In this document: one piece after another, positions 1 through 11,275 of the stretch
Layout of the letters: every line of letters starts with the position of its first letter
Numbering within the stretch: position 1 is the first letter of the stretch
Origin: Brachypodium distachyon
Taxonomy: Eukaryota > Streptophyta > Magnoliopsida > Poales > Poaceae
DNA length: 64,000 nt
Direction of reading: 5' to 3'
Assembly: GCF_000005505.3 (NCBI RefSeq)
Contig: NC_016133.3
Span: 6,262,001 to 6,326,000, forward strand
Translations under genes and position numbers: made by a program
The notes under the pieces: model-generated
The model's input: only the letters and a program-made list of their open reading frames with translations
Told to the model about the DNA's origin: nothing
Databases searched by the model: none

Positions 1-228
1 TGTTGGTCATTGATTTGCATGCTTCCCCTGTAGACCGAGCCAAAACTTCCTGCTCCAATGAGATTCTCGGAAGCAAAACCATTTGTTGCATTGAATAATT
101 CAGCGTAAGAAACCCTCATATATTGCTCACTAATGAGTGGCGTTTGTACACTTGATTTCACTTTTCTGCTCCTATTGTAGAATATGAACAGTGCAGATAG
201 TAATATGATAAATGAATTGTTTTTTTAA
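1..228 (-). pseudogene. 5'-truncated LRR receptor kinase fragment
   Basis: Read on the minus strand, this stretch encodes the second half of a transmembrane helix, a basic juxtamembrane segment and the start of a Ser/Thr kinase domain. The glycine loop reads GAGSFGSVYRG. It closely resembles the same region of the two intact receptor kinases at 22041 and 27480 (shared words such as MRVSYAEL and GFASENLIG). The frame is open to the window edge at base 1, so the rest of the kinase presumably lies outside. On the 5' side the frame hits a stop at 226-228, in the middle of the transmembrane helix. No signal peptide or leucine-rich repeats follow in the next kilobase, where these genes normally keep them in one exon with the helix. 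I infer a copy that lost its ectodomain. A distant upstream exon is possible but unlikely for this family. Confidence 0.75.
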
Positions 229-281
229 TCAAAAGGGCTAGCGCCCTGTTCCATTTATCGTCAGACAAACGAAGCAATATA

Positions 282-405
282 CTCCCTTCCTCCAACAAAG
301 GATGTCTCAACTTTGATTAAATTTGAATGCATTTATACACTAACTCATGTCTAGATACATCTAAATTTTGACAAAGTTGAGACATCATTTGTTGAACGGA
401 GGGAG
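282..405. mobile_element. Stowaway-like MITE
   Basis: The element has terminal inverted repeats (CTCCCTTCCTCC at the left, complement of GGAACGGAGGGAG at the right), lies between TA dinucleotides at 280-281 and 406-407, and has a palindromic body of about 124 bp. These are the features of Tc1/mariner-derived Stowaway elements of grasses. It lies just upstream of the broken receptor kinase fragment. Confidence 0.8.
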
Positions 406-407
406 TA

Positions 408-1120
408 TGATAGATAAAACTGCACTGCAGATAGAGATTATCTATCATGAGAAGCTTCCTGGACGTCTTCTTGGTAATGTGGTTGCAAGCTATGGCCTCT
501 GCCATACCTCGATTGGGCCGGCCAGATGATCCAGGTCGGCCAGATGATCCAGGTCCAGTATATGTGTGCCGTGAGATCAGTTTGGGGCAGGTTTTGTGGC
601 TGGGCCTTGATTGGACAGTGTTACATTGAGCCTTTTCTTTTTTCAGTCAGGCCCAGCGGTTGGTAAATACAGGACACTGAGTAGATCGATCGATATTCCC
701 GTATTGGCTCGATTAGTTTTCTCGTCTTCCTCCTGGCGCCCCTCGAACTTGAATCGTCACTTTGCCTGCCGCTGGGACTCAATTCTGATGACCAACTGAC
801 CTAATCTCCCGGCCCGTCTGTCCCCCACTTCCCGAGGCCTGTACTTCCCTGTCTCTACTCTCCACCCGCGTTCTCTGCAAGTTGCCAAATTTGGTTTTCT
901 TAGAAGTTTTCTTTTGTAAGCTTACGGTAAAAAAAATATACCTTACATCTTAATGCTCTTATATCAGCTTAGATGTGACACAACTAATACATACATATGA
1001 AACAGGTTACTGTAACTGTTCTTCGTACCAATATACTCGACAAATTGGTGGTGAACTTTTGATTATGCTTCACTTAGGTATTTTTCTATAAAAAAATATA
1101 TTTGCGCACAGATTATATAT
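408..1120. other. spacer without a recognised gene
   Basis: No coding region is recognisable. The stretch contains two perfect copies of an 18-bp unit (GGCCAGATGATCCAGGTC) at 520-537 and 538-555, a moderately GC-rich patch to about 850, and then AT-rich sequence up to the retrotransposon border. The ORFs here are short and have no family features. Confidence 0.6.
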
Positions 1121-1902
1121 TGTTCTAATATAATGAAATCCTTACACGGGCTGGGCCGCAATCCTGCGTGGCGGCGACCAAGTCAACGAATCCTAAAAAC
1201 CGGTTAAATTGCCAACAAGGCATAACCATGCCAACTAAGCGCCGGTCAAAGGAGTCAAAGGATCAAGCCCCCCATACCATGGTCAAAGGAGCTAGAGTAA
1301 GGGCCAAAAAAGCTCTATGAGTAAATTTACCACCTTACCTCACTTTTCCTCTCCCTCAAGGGTAGCCATGGTCTTTTGTCATGTACCCCTAGGCTATAAA
1401 TACCCTCTCCATGGGGGCATGTATCATTCACTCTCCATTGAAATAAGATCAAAGGGGAGAGGGCTAGAGCAACTTAAGGAGCCCGCTCTCGAGTGCTTGG
1501 GTCGAGCCTAGTCTCGACTCGATCTCGGGGACGCAACTTGAGAAGCGTAGTTTTGAGGTTCCGGGCCGTCTGGTACGACCTCGACTCGAAGTAGAGGGAT
1601 CGGGTTAGAGTCTCGAGGGTATCCCAACCTCGCTACTTAGGAAGACAAGTTCGGCCCAAGTCCGAGGCGGCCCCTAGAGATCTCTCGCTATAGGCGACTT
1701 GGGAAGACGAGTTCGGCCCAAGCGCTTGGCTAACGACACCCTCGAAGCCTCTCCTAACATAGGACTAAGTCGTACCCGCAGGGTCGACCGAACCTATTCA
1801 AAAAATATCAATGCGTCAACTTGTCCCAAGTGTACGGCGACCTTCGCTATAAGGCCAGCGTACACCCCCTACACCTTATTCTCGCATTTGTGCCATCGCG
1901 CA
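1121..1902 (+). repeat. 5' LTR
   Basis: A direct repeat of 13518-14292 begins TGTT and ends at a CA before the primer-binding site. It carries a TATA box about 275 bp in. Both LTRs begin with the same 20-odd bases except for single changes, and they stay alignable to the end with small indels. Confidence 0.88.
1395..1402 (+). promoter_or_regulatory. LTR TATA box
   Basis: TATAAATA lies in a conserved context (CCTAGGC before it, CCCATGGGGG soon after) in both LTRs; the 3' LTR copy is at 13793-13800. It is the likely core promoter of the element's genomic RNA, with initiation expected about 30 bp downstream. Confidence 0.7.
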
Positions 1903-1903
1903 T

Positions 1904-1920
1904 TGGCGCCGACCGTGGGG
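1904..1920 (+). other. primer-binding site (tRNA complement)
   Basis: TGGCGCCGACCGTGGGG begins two bases after the CA end of the 5' LTR. TGGCGCC-starting primer sites are characteristic of the Tat and Athila branches of plant Ty3/gypsy elements. The cognate tRNA is not identified here. Confidence 0.65.
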
Positions 1921-1945
1921 AACCCTCGCCGCAATTGAAGATTTG

Positions 1946-4900
1946 ATGGCACCGACGAAGCCTACTTCATCAGGTGTCCAACTTGTCGCGAAATCTACAT
2001 GGTTACAAACGAAGAAAGCAAGCGCCTCGGGGGCTCCCAAGGAAGGAGAAATTCTCACCAATCCGGACGCTGCCGCAAGCATGGGCGCCACGACAGAGGT
2101 CGTGGCCGCACCCCCGCTCCCGGCCGTCCCCGAAGGAGCCGAAGCACTCGGAACCGTCGTACGCGGTCCTTACCGACGTGGTGGCAAGGATCGGCGAGCT
2201 ACCCTCGGTTACCGTCCCCACAAGGGACGAGGAACTCGGTATGCCTCGTTCAATGGGCTTCGCGCCGCCTCCCCTGCAACCGGTAGTAACTTTGCCCTCG
2301 GAGCCTACAAGGGGAAACAATGTGGCATCAGGAGGATCCGCGCCAGAAAACCATGGAATCCCGGCTTACGACCCCTCCAACCCGGAACTACCTCCATTGG
2401 CACTCGTTGCGATCGCCCATGGAGCTCCTCGTACCACCCATATTGGGGACTTCCGCCGCACGGTGCTCTCCAAGTCGCACACGCTCCAAACCAGCCTCAC
2501 TTTGCGAGTGCCCCGCAAGTGCCCCTTGCTCCCCCCACCGGGGCCGAACAAGGTGGCAACCAAGCTCCGCCTCAAGGTGTGCCCCGCGGAGAATGAGATC
2601 CCAGCGTGCACGGAAACGAGCAAGTGGCGGAGTCCGGAGCCCTTGCCAGGGGTGAAAGAAATCCTCGCCAACGCTCCGACCCTCCAAGAAGACGCCGAGA
2701 TACCTCTCCGAGTGATCCTTCTAGCGATGAGAGCGACCCCGACAAAGGAGGATCTCGTCGCCGGAAAAACCAGAAGGGCCGACCATCTTGTAACCCGCTC
2801 ACGCGGGAGATCCAAGACGCGGCTTTCCCGCCAAGGTTCAAGCCGCCGATGATACGGCCATACGATGGAGAGTCCAGCCCTCTTCAATTCCTCGACGTCT
2901 ACTCCACCGCCATACGAGCAGCGGGTGGAGGCCCCACCGAGATGTGCAACCTTTTCCCGCTCGCGCTCACTGGGATGGCGCAAACTTGGTTTTATAACCT
3001 GCGGAAAAATTCTGTGCATTCGTGGGAGCGCCTCCAGGAGGTCTTCATCGCCAACTTCCAGGGAAATTTCAAAGAACCCGTGCAAGCTCACGAGCTTTAC
3101 GCCGTGAAACAAAGGCCGGGAGAGTCTCTCCGAAGCTTCTGCCTTAGCTTTGCGAAGGTCCGAAGCCAAATCGCCAACCCGCCATCGACGACCGTGATCG
3201 ACGCTTGCATGCAAGGCCTTCTCCAAGGAGAAGTGGATCGCGCTATAAGTCGCAATCCTCCAAAGACGACCGAAGAGCTCTACCGAATCTTGCAAGCATA
3301 CGCTCGGGGCGAAGATGGAGACATCGCCAAGAAGGACACGCCACGCGGCACGCCCGAAGGGACTCCCTCGTCAGATCAGCCCCAGGTGTCCGCACCATCT
3401 TCCAAGAGGAAGAGGATGCGGGGGAGGAAGGCGCCCGGCGACCAGGCTCGAAAGATCTTTGCCGTCAAGGGGCAAAACTCGTCCCAAAAGACTTGGCAGC
3501 CCAAGAAGCCCCCTCGCCCCGCCGAGGGAGGCGTCGGAAGATGCCTCATTCACAACTCGGCAAGCCACAACACCGAAGAGTGCAATACCCTCATCGCAGC
3601 TCGCGAAGAGTTCCAAGCACGAATGCAGGCCCGACGCAAAGACAAGAAGGCGCCCGAGGCCCCGCGCCCCGCCAACGTCATCCTTGCCGACCCTGCGCCC
3701 AAGGAAGATAACCTCCCGTTTCAAGAACGCGCTCACCATGTCGGGGTTATACTCGGGGGCTCCGCCGCAGGCCGGGGGTCAAAGAGGCAGCGCAAGGAGT
3801 ATGCGCGCGAAGTCAACGTCGTTGGAACCTTCACTCCAACGACACCACCACCCAAGTGGGCAAGTGTACCCATTTCCTTCACCGAAGAAGACTCTAAGGG
3901 GATACGCTTCCCACACGACGATGCCGTCTTCGTAACGGCCGTCGTCTCAAATTGCGAGCTCAAGAAAATACTTATGGATGGCGGAAGCTCCGCCGACATA
4001 TTGTACCTGAGCACGTTAAAGAAGCTGATGGAGCCGCAAGGAGGATACAAGAACAGTTCTTTGCAACCGTCACTTTACCCCCTAACCGGCTTCGTCCCAG
4101 GCAAGTCCATCCAGCCACTCGGCCAAATTGAGCTCCTCACAACCTTCGGGGATGCCACTAATCATCGGACCGAGCTCGTGCGCTTCGACGTGGTGGACAT
4201 GGAGGCCTCCTTAAACGCCATCCTTGGCAGGACGACTCTTAACCGCCTTTGCGCTGCCGTCCACCACAACTTCTTATGCATGAAGATCCCGGGCCCAAAA
4301 GGCGTGATCACGGTCCGTGGTGAGCAATCCTCCGATAGGAAGACGCTATATCGCCACGAGACTAAGTGCGCCGAGAAAGGAGAAGCGTCCAAAAGCGTCC
4401 ACATGCTCACGGGCACAGGTGAGTCCAAGTCCGATCACCTGGAATGCTACATCCCTAAGCCCTTTCCCGAGGGAGAGCTTAAGGAGATACGCGTCTCCGA
4501 CAACGACGCCACGCGCATCGTGAAGATCGGAGCCGACCTCTCGATCGAACTCGAGAAGAAGCTCATCAACATACTCCGGGAGAACTCCGACCTTTTTGCT
4601 TGGTCTCCCTCCGACATGGGAGGAGTCTCACGCTACGTGATGGAGCATCGACTCGCCGTAAGGCCCGACAAGGCGTCCGTGAAGCAAAAACTCCGGAAAC
4701 TCTCCACGGAGCGAAGCGAGGCCATCAAGCAAGAAATTGCAAAGCTCTCCAAGGCCGGACTCATCCGAGAAGTTTGGCACCCCGAGTGGTTGGCCAATCC
4801 GGTCTTGGTGAAGAAAGCCAACGGCAAGTGGCGGATGTGTGTCGACTTCACCGACCTGAACAAGACATGCCCCAAGGACGACTACCCTCTCCCGCGGATC

Positions 4901-5815
4901 GACCAGCTAGTCGACTCCACGGCGGGATGCGAGAGGTTAAGCTTCTTGGACGCCTATTCAGGGTATCACCAAGTCCACATGGCCAAGGAAGACGAGGAGA
5001 AGACCAGCTTCATCACTCCCATTGGCACCTTCTGCTATCGCAGAATGCCTTTTGGTTTGAGGAACGCCGGCGCGACCTTCCAACACCTCGTCAGCTTTAT
5101 CCTCAAAGGACAATTGGGGAGAAATGCCGACGTCTATGTTGATGACGTCGTCATCAAGAGTCAAGCGGCGAGTACCCATCCCGAAGACCTGCAAGAAACC
5201 TTCAACAACCTCCGCAAACACGACGTGAAGCTCAATCCCGAGAAGTGCGCGTTCGGAGTTCGAGGAGGAAAACTCTTGGGTTTCCTCGTCTCCCAACGGG
5301 GGATCGAGGCCAACCCGGAAGAAATCCGGGCCATCCTAGAGATGGAGCCTCCTCGCTCTGTCAAAGATGTGCAACGCCTAGCAGGGAGGATGGCGGCATT
5401 AGGACGATTCGTCACCCGATCAGCCGAGAAGAGTCTTCCTTTTTTCAAAGTCCTGAAGGGCCTCAAAAACTTTGAGTGGACCGGCGAAGCCCAAAGGGCG
5501 TTCGAGGAACTCAAGACCTATTTGTCGACTCCTCCACTCCTCACAAGCCCAAAGCAGGGAGAGCCTTTGCTCATGTACCTCGCCGCGACTCCGGTCGCCG
5601 TGAGTGCAGCCCTCGTGAAGGAAGAAGATGGGTCACAACGCCCGGTGTATTACGTGAGCGAAGCTTTGGGAGGAGCAAAGGGTCGATACACGCAGATCGA
5701 AAAAATCGCGTACGTCCTCCTCATGGCCTCTCGAAAGCTCCGCCATTACTTTATGGGCCACACCATCATGGTGCCGACGACATTCCCCCTCAAAGAAGTC
5801 TTCAGCAACAAGTAA
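1946..5815 (+). pseudogene. retrotransposon gag-pol: gag, protease, RT, RNase H
   Basis: The polyprotein builds the particle and copies the element RNA. After a low-complexity N-terminus, the gag capsid-type domain lies at about 2850-3300 and a zinc-knuckle-like cysteine/histidine cluster at about 3540-3590. The aspartic protease motif DGGSSADILY starts near 3976. Reverse transcriptase follows, with FLDAYSGYHQV near 4948 and the catalytic YVDD at about 5135-5146, and then RNase H to 5812. From 2606 the frame is open for 1069 codons. Upstream, an in-frame TGA sits at 2594-2596 and the plausible coding frame changes between about 2160 and 2440, so the N-terminus is damaged. TAA at 5813-5815 interrupts the RNase H. 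The start at 1946 is the first ATG after the primer site. Confidence 0.85.
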
Positions 5816-6318
5816 GCCATCGGGAGAATCGCCAAATGGGCAACGGAACTGGCTCCCTTCTCGCTGGAGCTTACCGCGAGAACGGCTATAAAATCCCAGG
5901 TCCTTGCTGACTTCGTGGCCGAGTGACATGCGCCGCAAGCCCCACCCGAAGAAACGTCGCCCAAGGCCCCCCCCCCCGAACCTCACTGGATAATGAGGTT
6001 TGACGGCTCCAAGCGCCTCAACGGTGCCTGGGCTGGAGTCGTACTCATCAGCCCTGAAGGGAAGATCCTGGAGTACGCCGCCCACCTTGACTTCAACGCA
6101 ACCAATAACATGGTGGAGTACAAATCGCTCCTTCTCGGACTCTGGTTGGCTAAGGCCATGAGTGTTCGACGCCTTCTCATCCAAGGTGACTTCCAGCTGG
6201 TGATAAACCAAATGGACAAGCCATATCAATGCCTTGATGAAAGGATGAAGAAGTATATTGAAGAAGTTCGCAAGATGGAACGGTACTTCCTGGGCATGGA
6301 GGCACGACGCATGCAAAA
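5816..6318 (+). pseudogene. RNase H tail and archaeal-type RNase H (aRH) remnant
   Basis: Beyond the stop at 5813 the same frame continues with the end of the first RNase H, including IAKWATELAPFSLE, and reaches a second stop at 5924. After a proline-rich linker, a second RNase H-like domain begins at 5993: MRFDGSKRLNGAWAG, later LDFNATNNMVEYKSLLLGL and IQGDFQLVINQM. This is the extra domain that defines the Tat lineage, related to archaeal or plant RNase HI. Its D-E-D catalytic pattern is visible in FDGS, VEYK and QGDF. Similarity stops near 6300, where an apparent deletion shifts the frame and joins straight into the integrase zinc-finger region. Confidence 0.8.
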
Positions 6319-6324
6319 GCAAAG

Positions 6325-7491
6325 ATGTACGTCCTCCTCGACGGCATCCTTTACAAGAAGGGTGCGGCTGCGCTACTCAAGTGCATAACCCCCGACAAGG
6401 GGGCTGAGCTCATCCAGGAGATCCACTCCGGAGTATGCGGCCATCATCTTGCGCCAAGAGCCACCGCGGCGAAAGCTTTACGACAGGGATTCTATTGGCC
6501 CACCATGGTGCAAGACGCAATCGCGATATTGCGAAGACGTGAAGCTTGCCAAAAAATGGCTAAGTAAGTACATGCGCCAGTGACGACCCTGAAGAATATT
6601 CCAATAAGTTGGTCATTTGCACGCTGGGGAATGGACCTTCTCGAGGCTTTCCCCGCATGCATCGGGGGCTGCAAATACCTCGTGGTGACGATTGATTACT
6701 TCTCCAAATGGATAGAGGCTGCGCCACTCGGCAAGATCACGTCACAGGCCATCCAGAATTTTTTCTGGCAAAACATCATATGTCGATATGGTGTCCCACG
6801 AGAACTAACCGTGGACAACGGCAAACAGTTCGACTGTGAGGAATTCATTAAATTCTGCGAATGCCTCGAGATCAAGCTGCACTTCACATCCGTGAGCTAT
6901 CCCAAGAGCAACGACGCATGCGAGAGAGCCAATGAACTAATACTCCAAGGACTTCGCCGAAGGGTAGAACACATGGCCAGCAAGGCAAGAGGAGCATGGG
7001 GGGACGAACTCACAAGCGTGGTTTGGGGCCTACGCACCTCCGTAACACGTTCCACGGGCCGAACACCATTCTCTTTGGTATATGGCGCCGAAGCAGTTCT
7101 TCCCGCCAAGGTAGAGGTCCCATCACCTCGGGTTGAAAGACTCCAAGAAGCTACTCCACTCGCCTTCATCGAAAATGAACAGCATCACAAGACGGCTGTC
7201 GATCTTGTGGAAGAAGCTCGTGACAAAGCCCTCATGAGGCACGCCGTCTACGAGCAGAGCGCCGCATGCTTCTACAACACCAGGGTGCGGGAACGAGCTT
7301 TCTCCCAAGGAGACCTCGTGTTGAAAAAGAATGTCGACCCAAAACTCCAGCGCAAACTCGACCCTAAATGGGAAGGACCGTACCGCATCGCCGCGGTGTT
7401 GGGCAATGGTGCATACCACCTCGAGAACATGGAAGGGAAAAACCTCGTCCATGCCTGGAACGGCGACAAACTCCGGCGTTTCTACGCCTAA
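6325..7491 (+). pseudogene. retrotransposon integrase
   Basis: Integrase inserts the cDNA into the chromosome. The N-terminal zinc-binding part (about 6325-6564) keeps the two histidines (IHSGVCGHH), but the CxxC is damaged because the first cysteine reads arginine (RREAC). TAA at 6565-6567 then interrupts the frame. The catalytic core follows in the same frame from 6580: WGMDLLEAF carries the first Asp, TVDNGKQFD the second, and NDACERANE the Glu. The C-terminal GPY-like part (KWEGPYRI) ends at 7491. With the nonsense codon and the lost zinc ligand, the gene is probably not functional. Confidence 0.88.
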
Positions 7492-8629
7492 GGAGGAATC
7501 TCAAGGACGACCCTCGCCACTCCCGAAAGAAGACTATCAATGCCCAACCAGCCACTTCCCTACGAAACTTCGAGGGATCGTAAGCGCCAACGAGACCACG
7601 TCTATATAAGGCTTGTAAGCGCCCATCGGGCCATGCCTTGAGACAAGCAAGCGAGGGATCAAGAAAAACGAGTCCTTGATAAAGAGTGACACGAGACACT
7701 CGTACGACCCACCGTCGTAAAGGGAACCCCGTCAAACAACAATGTCACGAAGGGACGATCCCCAAAACCGAGTTGCTGCCCTAGTGCCGCTCACCGAGGG
7801 ACACCGAAGGGCCTACGTTGGCTCAGGCATCACCTAAAAATGTCTCCGGACATAAGTCGCCACCAGCGACCCGTTCCTTGGTGGATCCTAGCGCGCCTCG
7901 AGGCCATCCGCCAAGTAGAACCAAGTCCTCCGAGGGCCGGAAGCTCCTTAAAACGCATTTAAGGAGAACCGCAAATAAGCGAGTTATGCATGAGCTTACT
8001 TACCTCGGAGAACCGTGCTACCCGCGTGCGAGACGTCGCGCACGGGCCTGCATGATAGTAACCGAGTTAAGGCTCCACAATAATCGCGGGAAAGCATAGC
8101 TTTCTGAAGTCCGAAGAGGAGGAATTCCGCATGAATTTCCCCGAACGGCAGGTCGAAGTGTCCGGATCACTACCAGCATATCGATAGCGACCCCCACCAG
8201 GGTACTAGGATCCATGGCTCATAACCATGGCCTAAGGTGCCAAAGCCAAGTCGTATCCCAACGGCGACAGCAATTGATTACACAAAAGTGTGATCATAGC
8301 GAACGATCGCGAGCTGTATAAACTAAGGAAATAAAGTACTTCGCTAAGAAGGAAATAGAGTACTCCAAAGAACACATGTTGAGCCAAGTTAACATTTCCG
8401 ATAATGTTGACCACATGGCAAAAACATAAGAAAATACATGCCGAGCTAAGTTGACATTCCCGACAATGTTGATTACATGGCAAAGCATAAAGCACATCAA
8501 AAAGGCTGCCTTACAACCTCTATGTCTAAGCTTAGAACATGCAAGTCATGAGGCTATGTCATAAGTGGATATGCAACATCGCATAAGTAAGCTGTTGGGG
8601 TGCCTTGTCGCCTCGAAAGGCAACAAGAC
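7492..8629. other. retrotransposon internal non-coding segment with a 62-bp repeat
   Basis: The segment between the end of integrase and the end of the antisense gene shows no recognisable coding sequence. Two imperfect tandem copies of a unit with a 62-bp period lie at 8374-8435 and 8436-about 8490. Each contains a CATG(T/C)(T/C)GAGC core and an ATGTTGA(C/T)(C/T)ACATGGCA core. This could be a terminator or regulatory region for either strand; that is speculation. Confidence 0.6.
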
Positions 8630-11275
8630 TCAAGCCCCACCATCGCTCTCCCAAAGAGCAGGCTCAAGGAAACGCACGAAGTGTCGAGCCAAAGTGCGAA
8701 GAGGAGCTCCCTGGTCCGCCAGAAACTTCTTCGCCCCGTGAGTCATCTCACCCTCAAGACCGCTCGTCCCGGCACCGCCATCCAGGACGGCCGCGACCGC
8801 TGACGAAACAAGTCGAGCACCCGTACTCAGAAGGCACCTCTTCATGGCGGGCTCAAGACGCTCCACCCGTGAAGTGAGCACCCTACTCGCCTCATCCGTC
8901 GTACGACACGGGGGAAAATCCGGCTGAGGGGAGCCCTTCAAACAGAGTATCATCTCTCGAATCTCCGAAGCCTGGGCAAGCAGAAGCGAGACCACCTCCG
9001 GGCGGCTATCCGAAGGGGCGCGAGCACGAGGGGCGAACACCGGTCCGAACCCGGCATCCTCCGACTCTGCCTTGAGAGAGGCGACCTCCGCTCGGGCGTG
9101 CTCCACGTTGAGGCTAGCCACCACCAAGTCCTCCTCGGCACGACGGGTCTTCGCGATCTCATCCTTCTGGCCCTCCTCGGCAAGGCGAGCCCTCGCCTCC
9201 ATGGCCGCAAGCTCCGCCGACACCCGAGAAAGCTCAGTCTCGATGGCCTCCTGCCGCGCCCTCTCTGAAGCCAACTCACTCAAGGCAAGGGTAGCTTTCA
9301 AGGTCTCGGCATCCAAGGCCACCGAAAGCACCCCAACCTGAGCCTTGACAGCGGGAAGAGTGCCCACGGCCTCGACCAAGCCTCTCACCTGGCAAAGGAA
9401 GAAGAATCATGAGCGCGAGCCGGCAAAATGGACCTAGCAAGAAGGGAGACGAGGAAAGCAGACTCACAAGCTCCAACGCCTCGAGCGGATCTCTCGCTCC
9501 TCCCTCGGTCCTCGGAAGCGCCTCTCCCTCCTCCAGAATCGGGGGCTCGGCCCCGGGAGCATCAGGTGCTGCAGGCTCCGTACCTGAAACAAGACAAGAA
9601 AACCCAGTGAGAACATTTCCGAAAGGGAATTAAAATGCTCAACAAGCGTGCACTCACCGATGACGGGAAGCTCCTCCTCCACAGGCCCACGAGTCAAAGA
9701 GAACACTGGAAAACACCCGCGCCGCTGGCTTCCGAGGAGGTATCCACCACAAGCTGAAGCCCGGTCCTCTGGGTGAAAACCGCACGCTCGTGAGGCGACG
9801 GAGGCAGGATCTTCTCAATGTCGATCTTCCCGGCTAGGTGCATGTTCATGGACTCTCTCAAGGGAGACCTCGACTCAGCCACGTCGGCTAGGTCAGGAGG
9901 AGCCTTCCTCTTGCGCAAACTCGGAGGACGAGGGATCTTGGGCATTGGGGCCACCGGCACACCCAACCCAAGCACGACCTGAGGCTTCACCTTCCCACAA
10001 GTATCCCTGAGGTGAGAACCAACGGCGATCATCGACAGAGTCGCAAGACGAGAGTACCGCTTGCCGGCCTTGATGAGCTTCCCGAACTTGGGATCCGGGC
10101 GTATCGGTACCGAGTCGTCGAAGCACGCCGCCACAACGTTGTGGAATCCTCCCTCGCTGATGGTATCAACGTAAGCCCGATGCTCCACCGAGTTGTACGG
10201 CCCGACCATCTGGGAAGCCCACTCGGCCGCCTTCTCTCGAGAAAAAGCCGCTGAAAAACAAGCACAAGCACTAGCCAGGGTTAGTGTCAAGCAAACAAAA
10301 ATACTTGGAGCAACGACTCAAATATCGCGAAACTCACGCTTAGCCGCGCGGCGTGGGTGACAGAAGGCCAAGGGGATCCCCAACTCCGCCCGTGGTCGCG
10401 CCCTCATCATGAAGCGGCCCGCCATCACCATCTCCTCAAGAAGGTCGTGGAAGCTACGCTCCGAGCAAGCCGACTTGATCCCGGCAAGCTCCCACTCCTC
10501 GACCTAGGACGTGCCCATGGGACGGACAACATCCCGAAGTCCCCCAGGCCCGGAGTGTCGAGGGAGCCTGCCGAGTGACGCAAGCTCGTCTCCGAAACAT
10601 CAAGGAAAAACCACTGCGAGTCCCACCCGTCGAACAGACGCACCGCGCTCTTCGCCGGCATCAGGGGGAACTCGTCGTGGAAGCTGGGACAGAGCCTCAC
10701 GGCAACCAATCCAAAAGCACTCCAAGTGCTCTCGTCGGGGGTGCGACGCTCCTCCACGTGGACGGTGAACAGCAACAAGAACAACCTCATGGTCGGAGGT
10801 TCCCTCAGGGCGGTCCCGCAAAGCCACCTGAACACATTCAGGCGCAGGATCGCCGAAGGAAGCAATTGCGCCAACTCGATACCATAGGTATCCAGGAACT
10901 CCAGCAAGAACGGGTGCACAGGCAAGCACAGCCGGCGTGGAACCAGCTGGTGAACACGACGATGTGCTCTCGACGCCTCTGCGGCTCCAGTCGAAGCTCA
11001 CCCTCATCGGGAAGAGGCAAGGCCCTTCCGGAAGTAGCCCGCCTCCACGTTGTTCGACCGGTCCTTCTCGGTCGTCACCGACGCCGAAAGGATGTCGGGG
11101 ACCCGTCCCGGCACGGCCGGAAACCAGGCCGAGGTCCTCTCTCCGGGCGGGTGACCTTCTTGGACCTCCGCGGCCTGCCTCCCGACGTCCGCGCCTCGCC
11201 CCCGCTCCCGTGGGAAGCCTCCCTCTCGACGCTCCCGCCAGTGCCGTCGCGACGCTCCGCGTCGGATCCCGCCAT
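8630..11275 (-). pseudogene. spliced antisense gene in the retrotransposon (gypsy-type transposon domain plus coiled coil)
   Basis: The start is the ATG at 11275, just after a possible splice acceptor (CTTATAG at 11281-11287), and the stop is at 8630-8632. The N-terminal half, frame-shifted near 11080, 11000-10930 and 10510, contains VHPFLLEFLDTYGIELAQL, typical of the Pfam family named 'putative gypsy type transposon' (PF04195, from memory). At least three short introns are supported by GT-AG signals and frame continuity: 10251-10337 (87 nt, phase 1), 9584-9657 (74 nt) and 9389-9467 (79 nt). The last exon encodes an Ala/Glu/Arg-rich coiled coil (9388-about 8960). A further small shift lies near 9710. 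Such antisense ORFs are known in some plant Tat elements, and their role is not established. The protein is probably no longer made intact here. Confidence 0.75.

Noticed and set aside
2366..3295. 309-codon minus-strand frame over gag
   Set aside because: Overlaps well-supported gag on the plus strand and has no splice logic or recognisable domain, unlike the antisense gene at 8630-11275.
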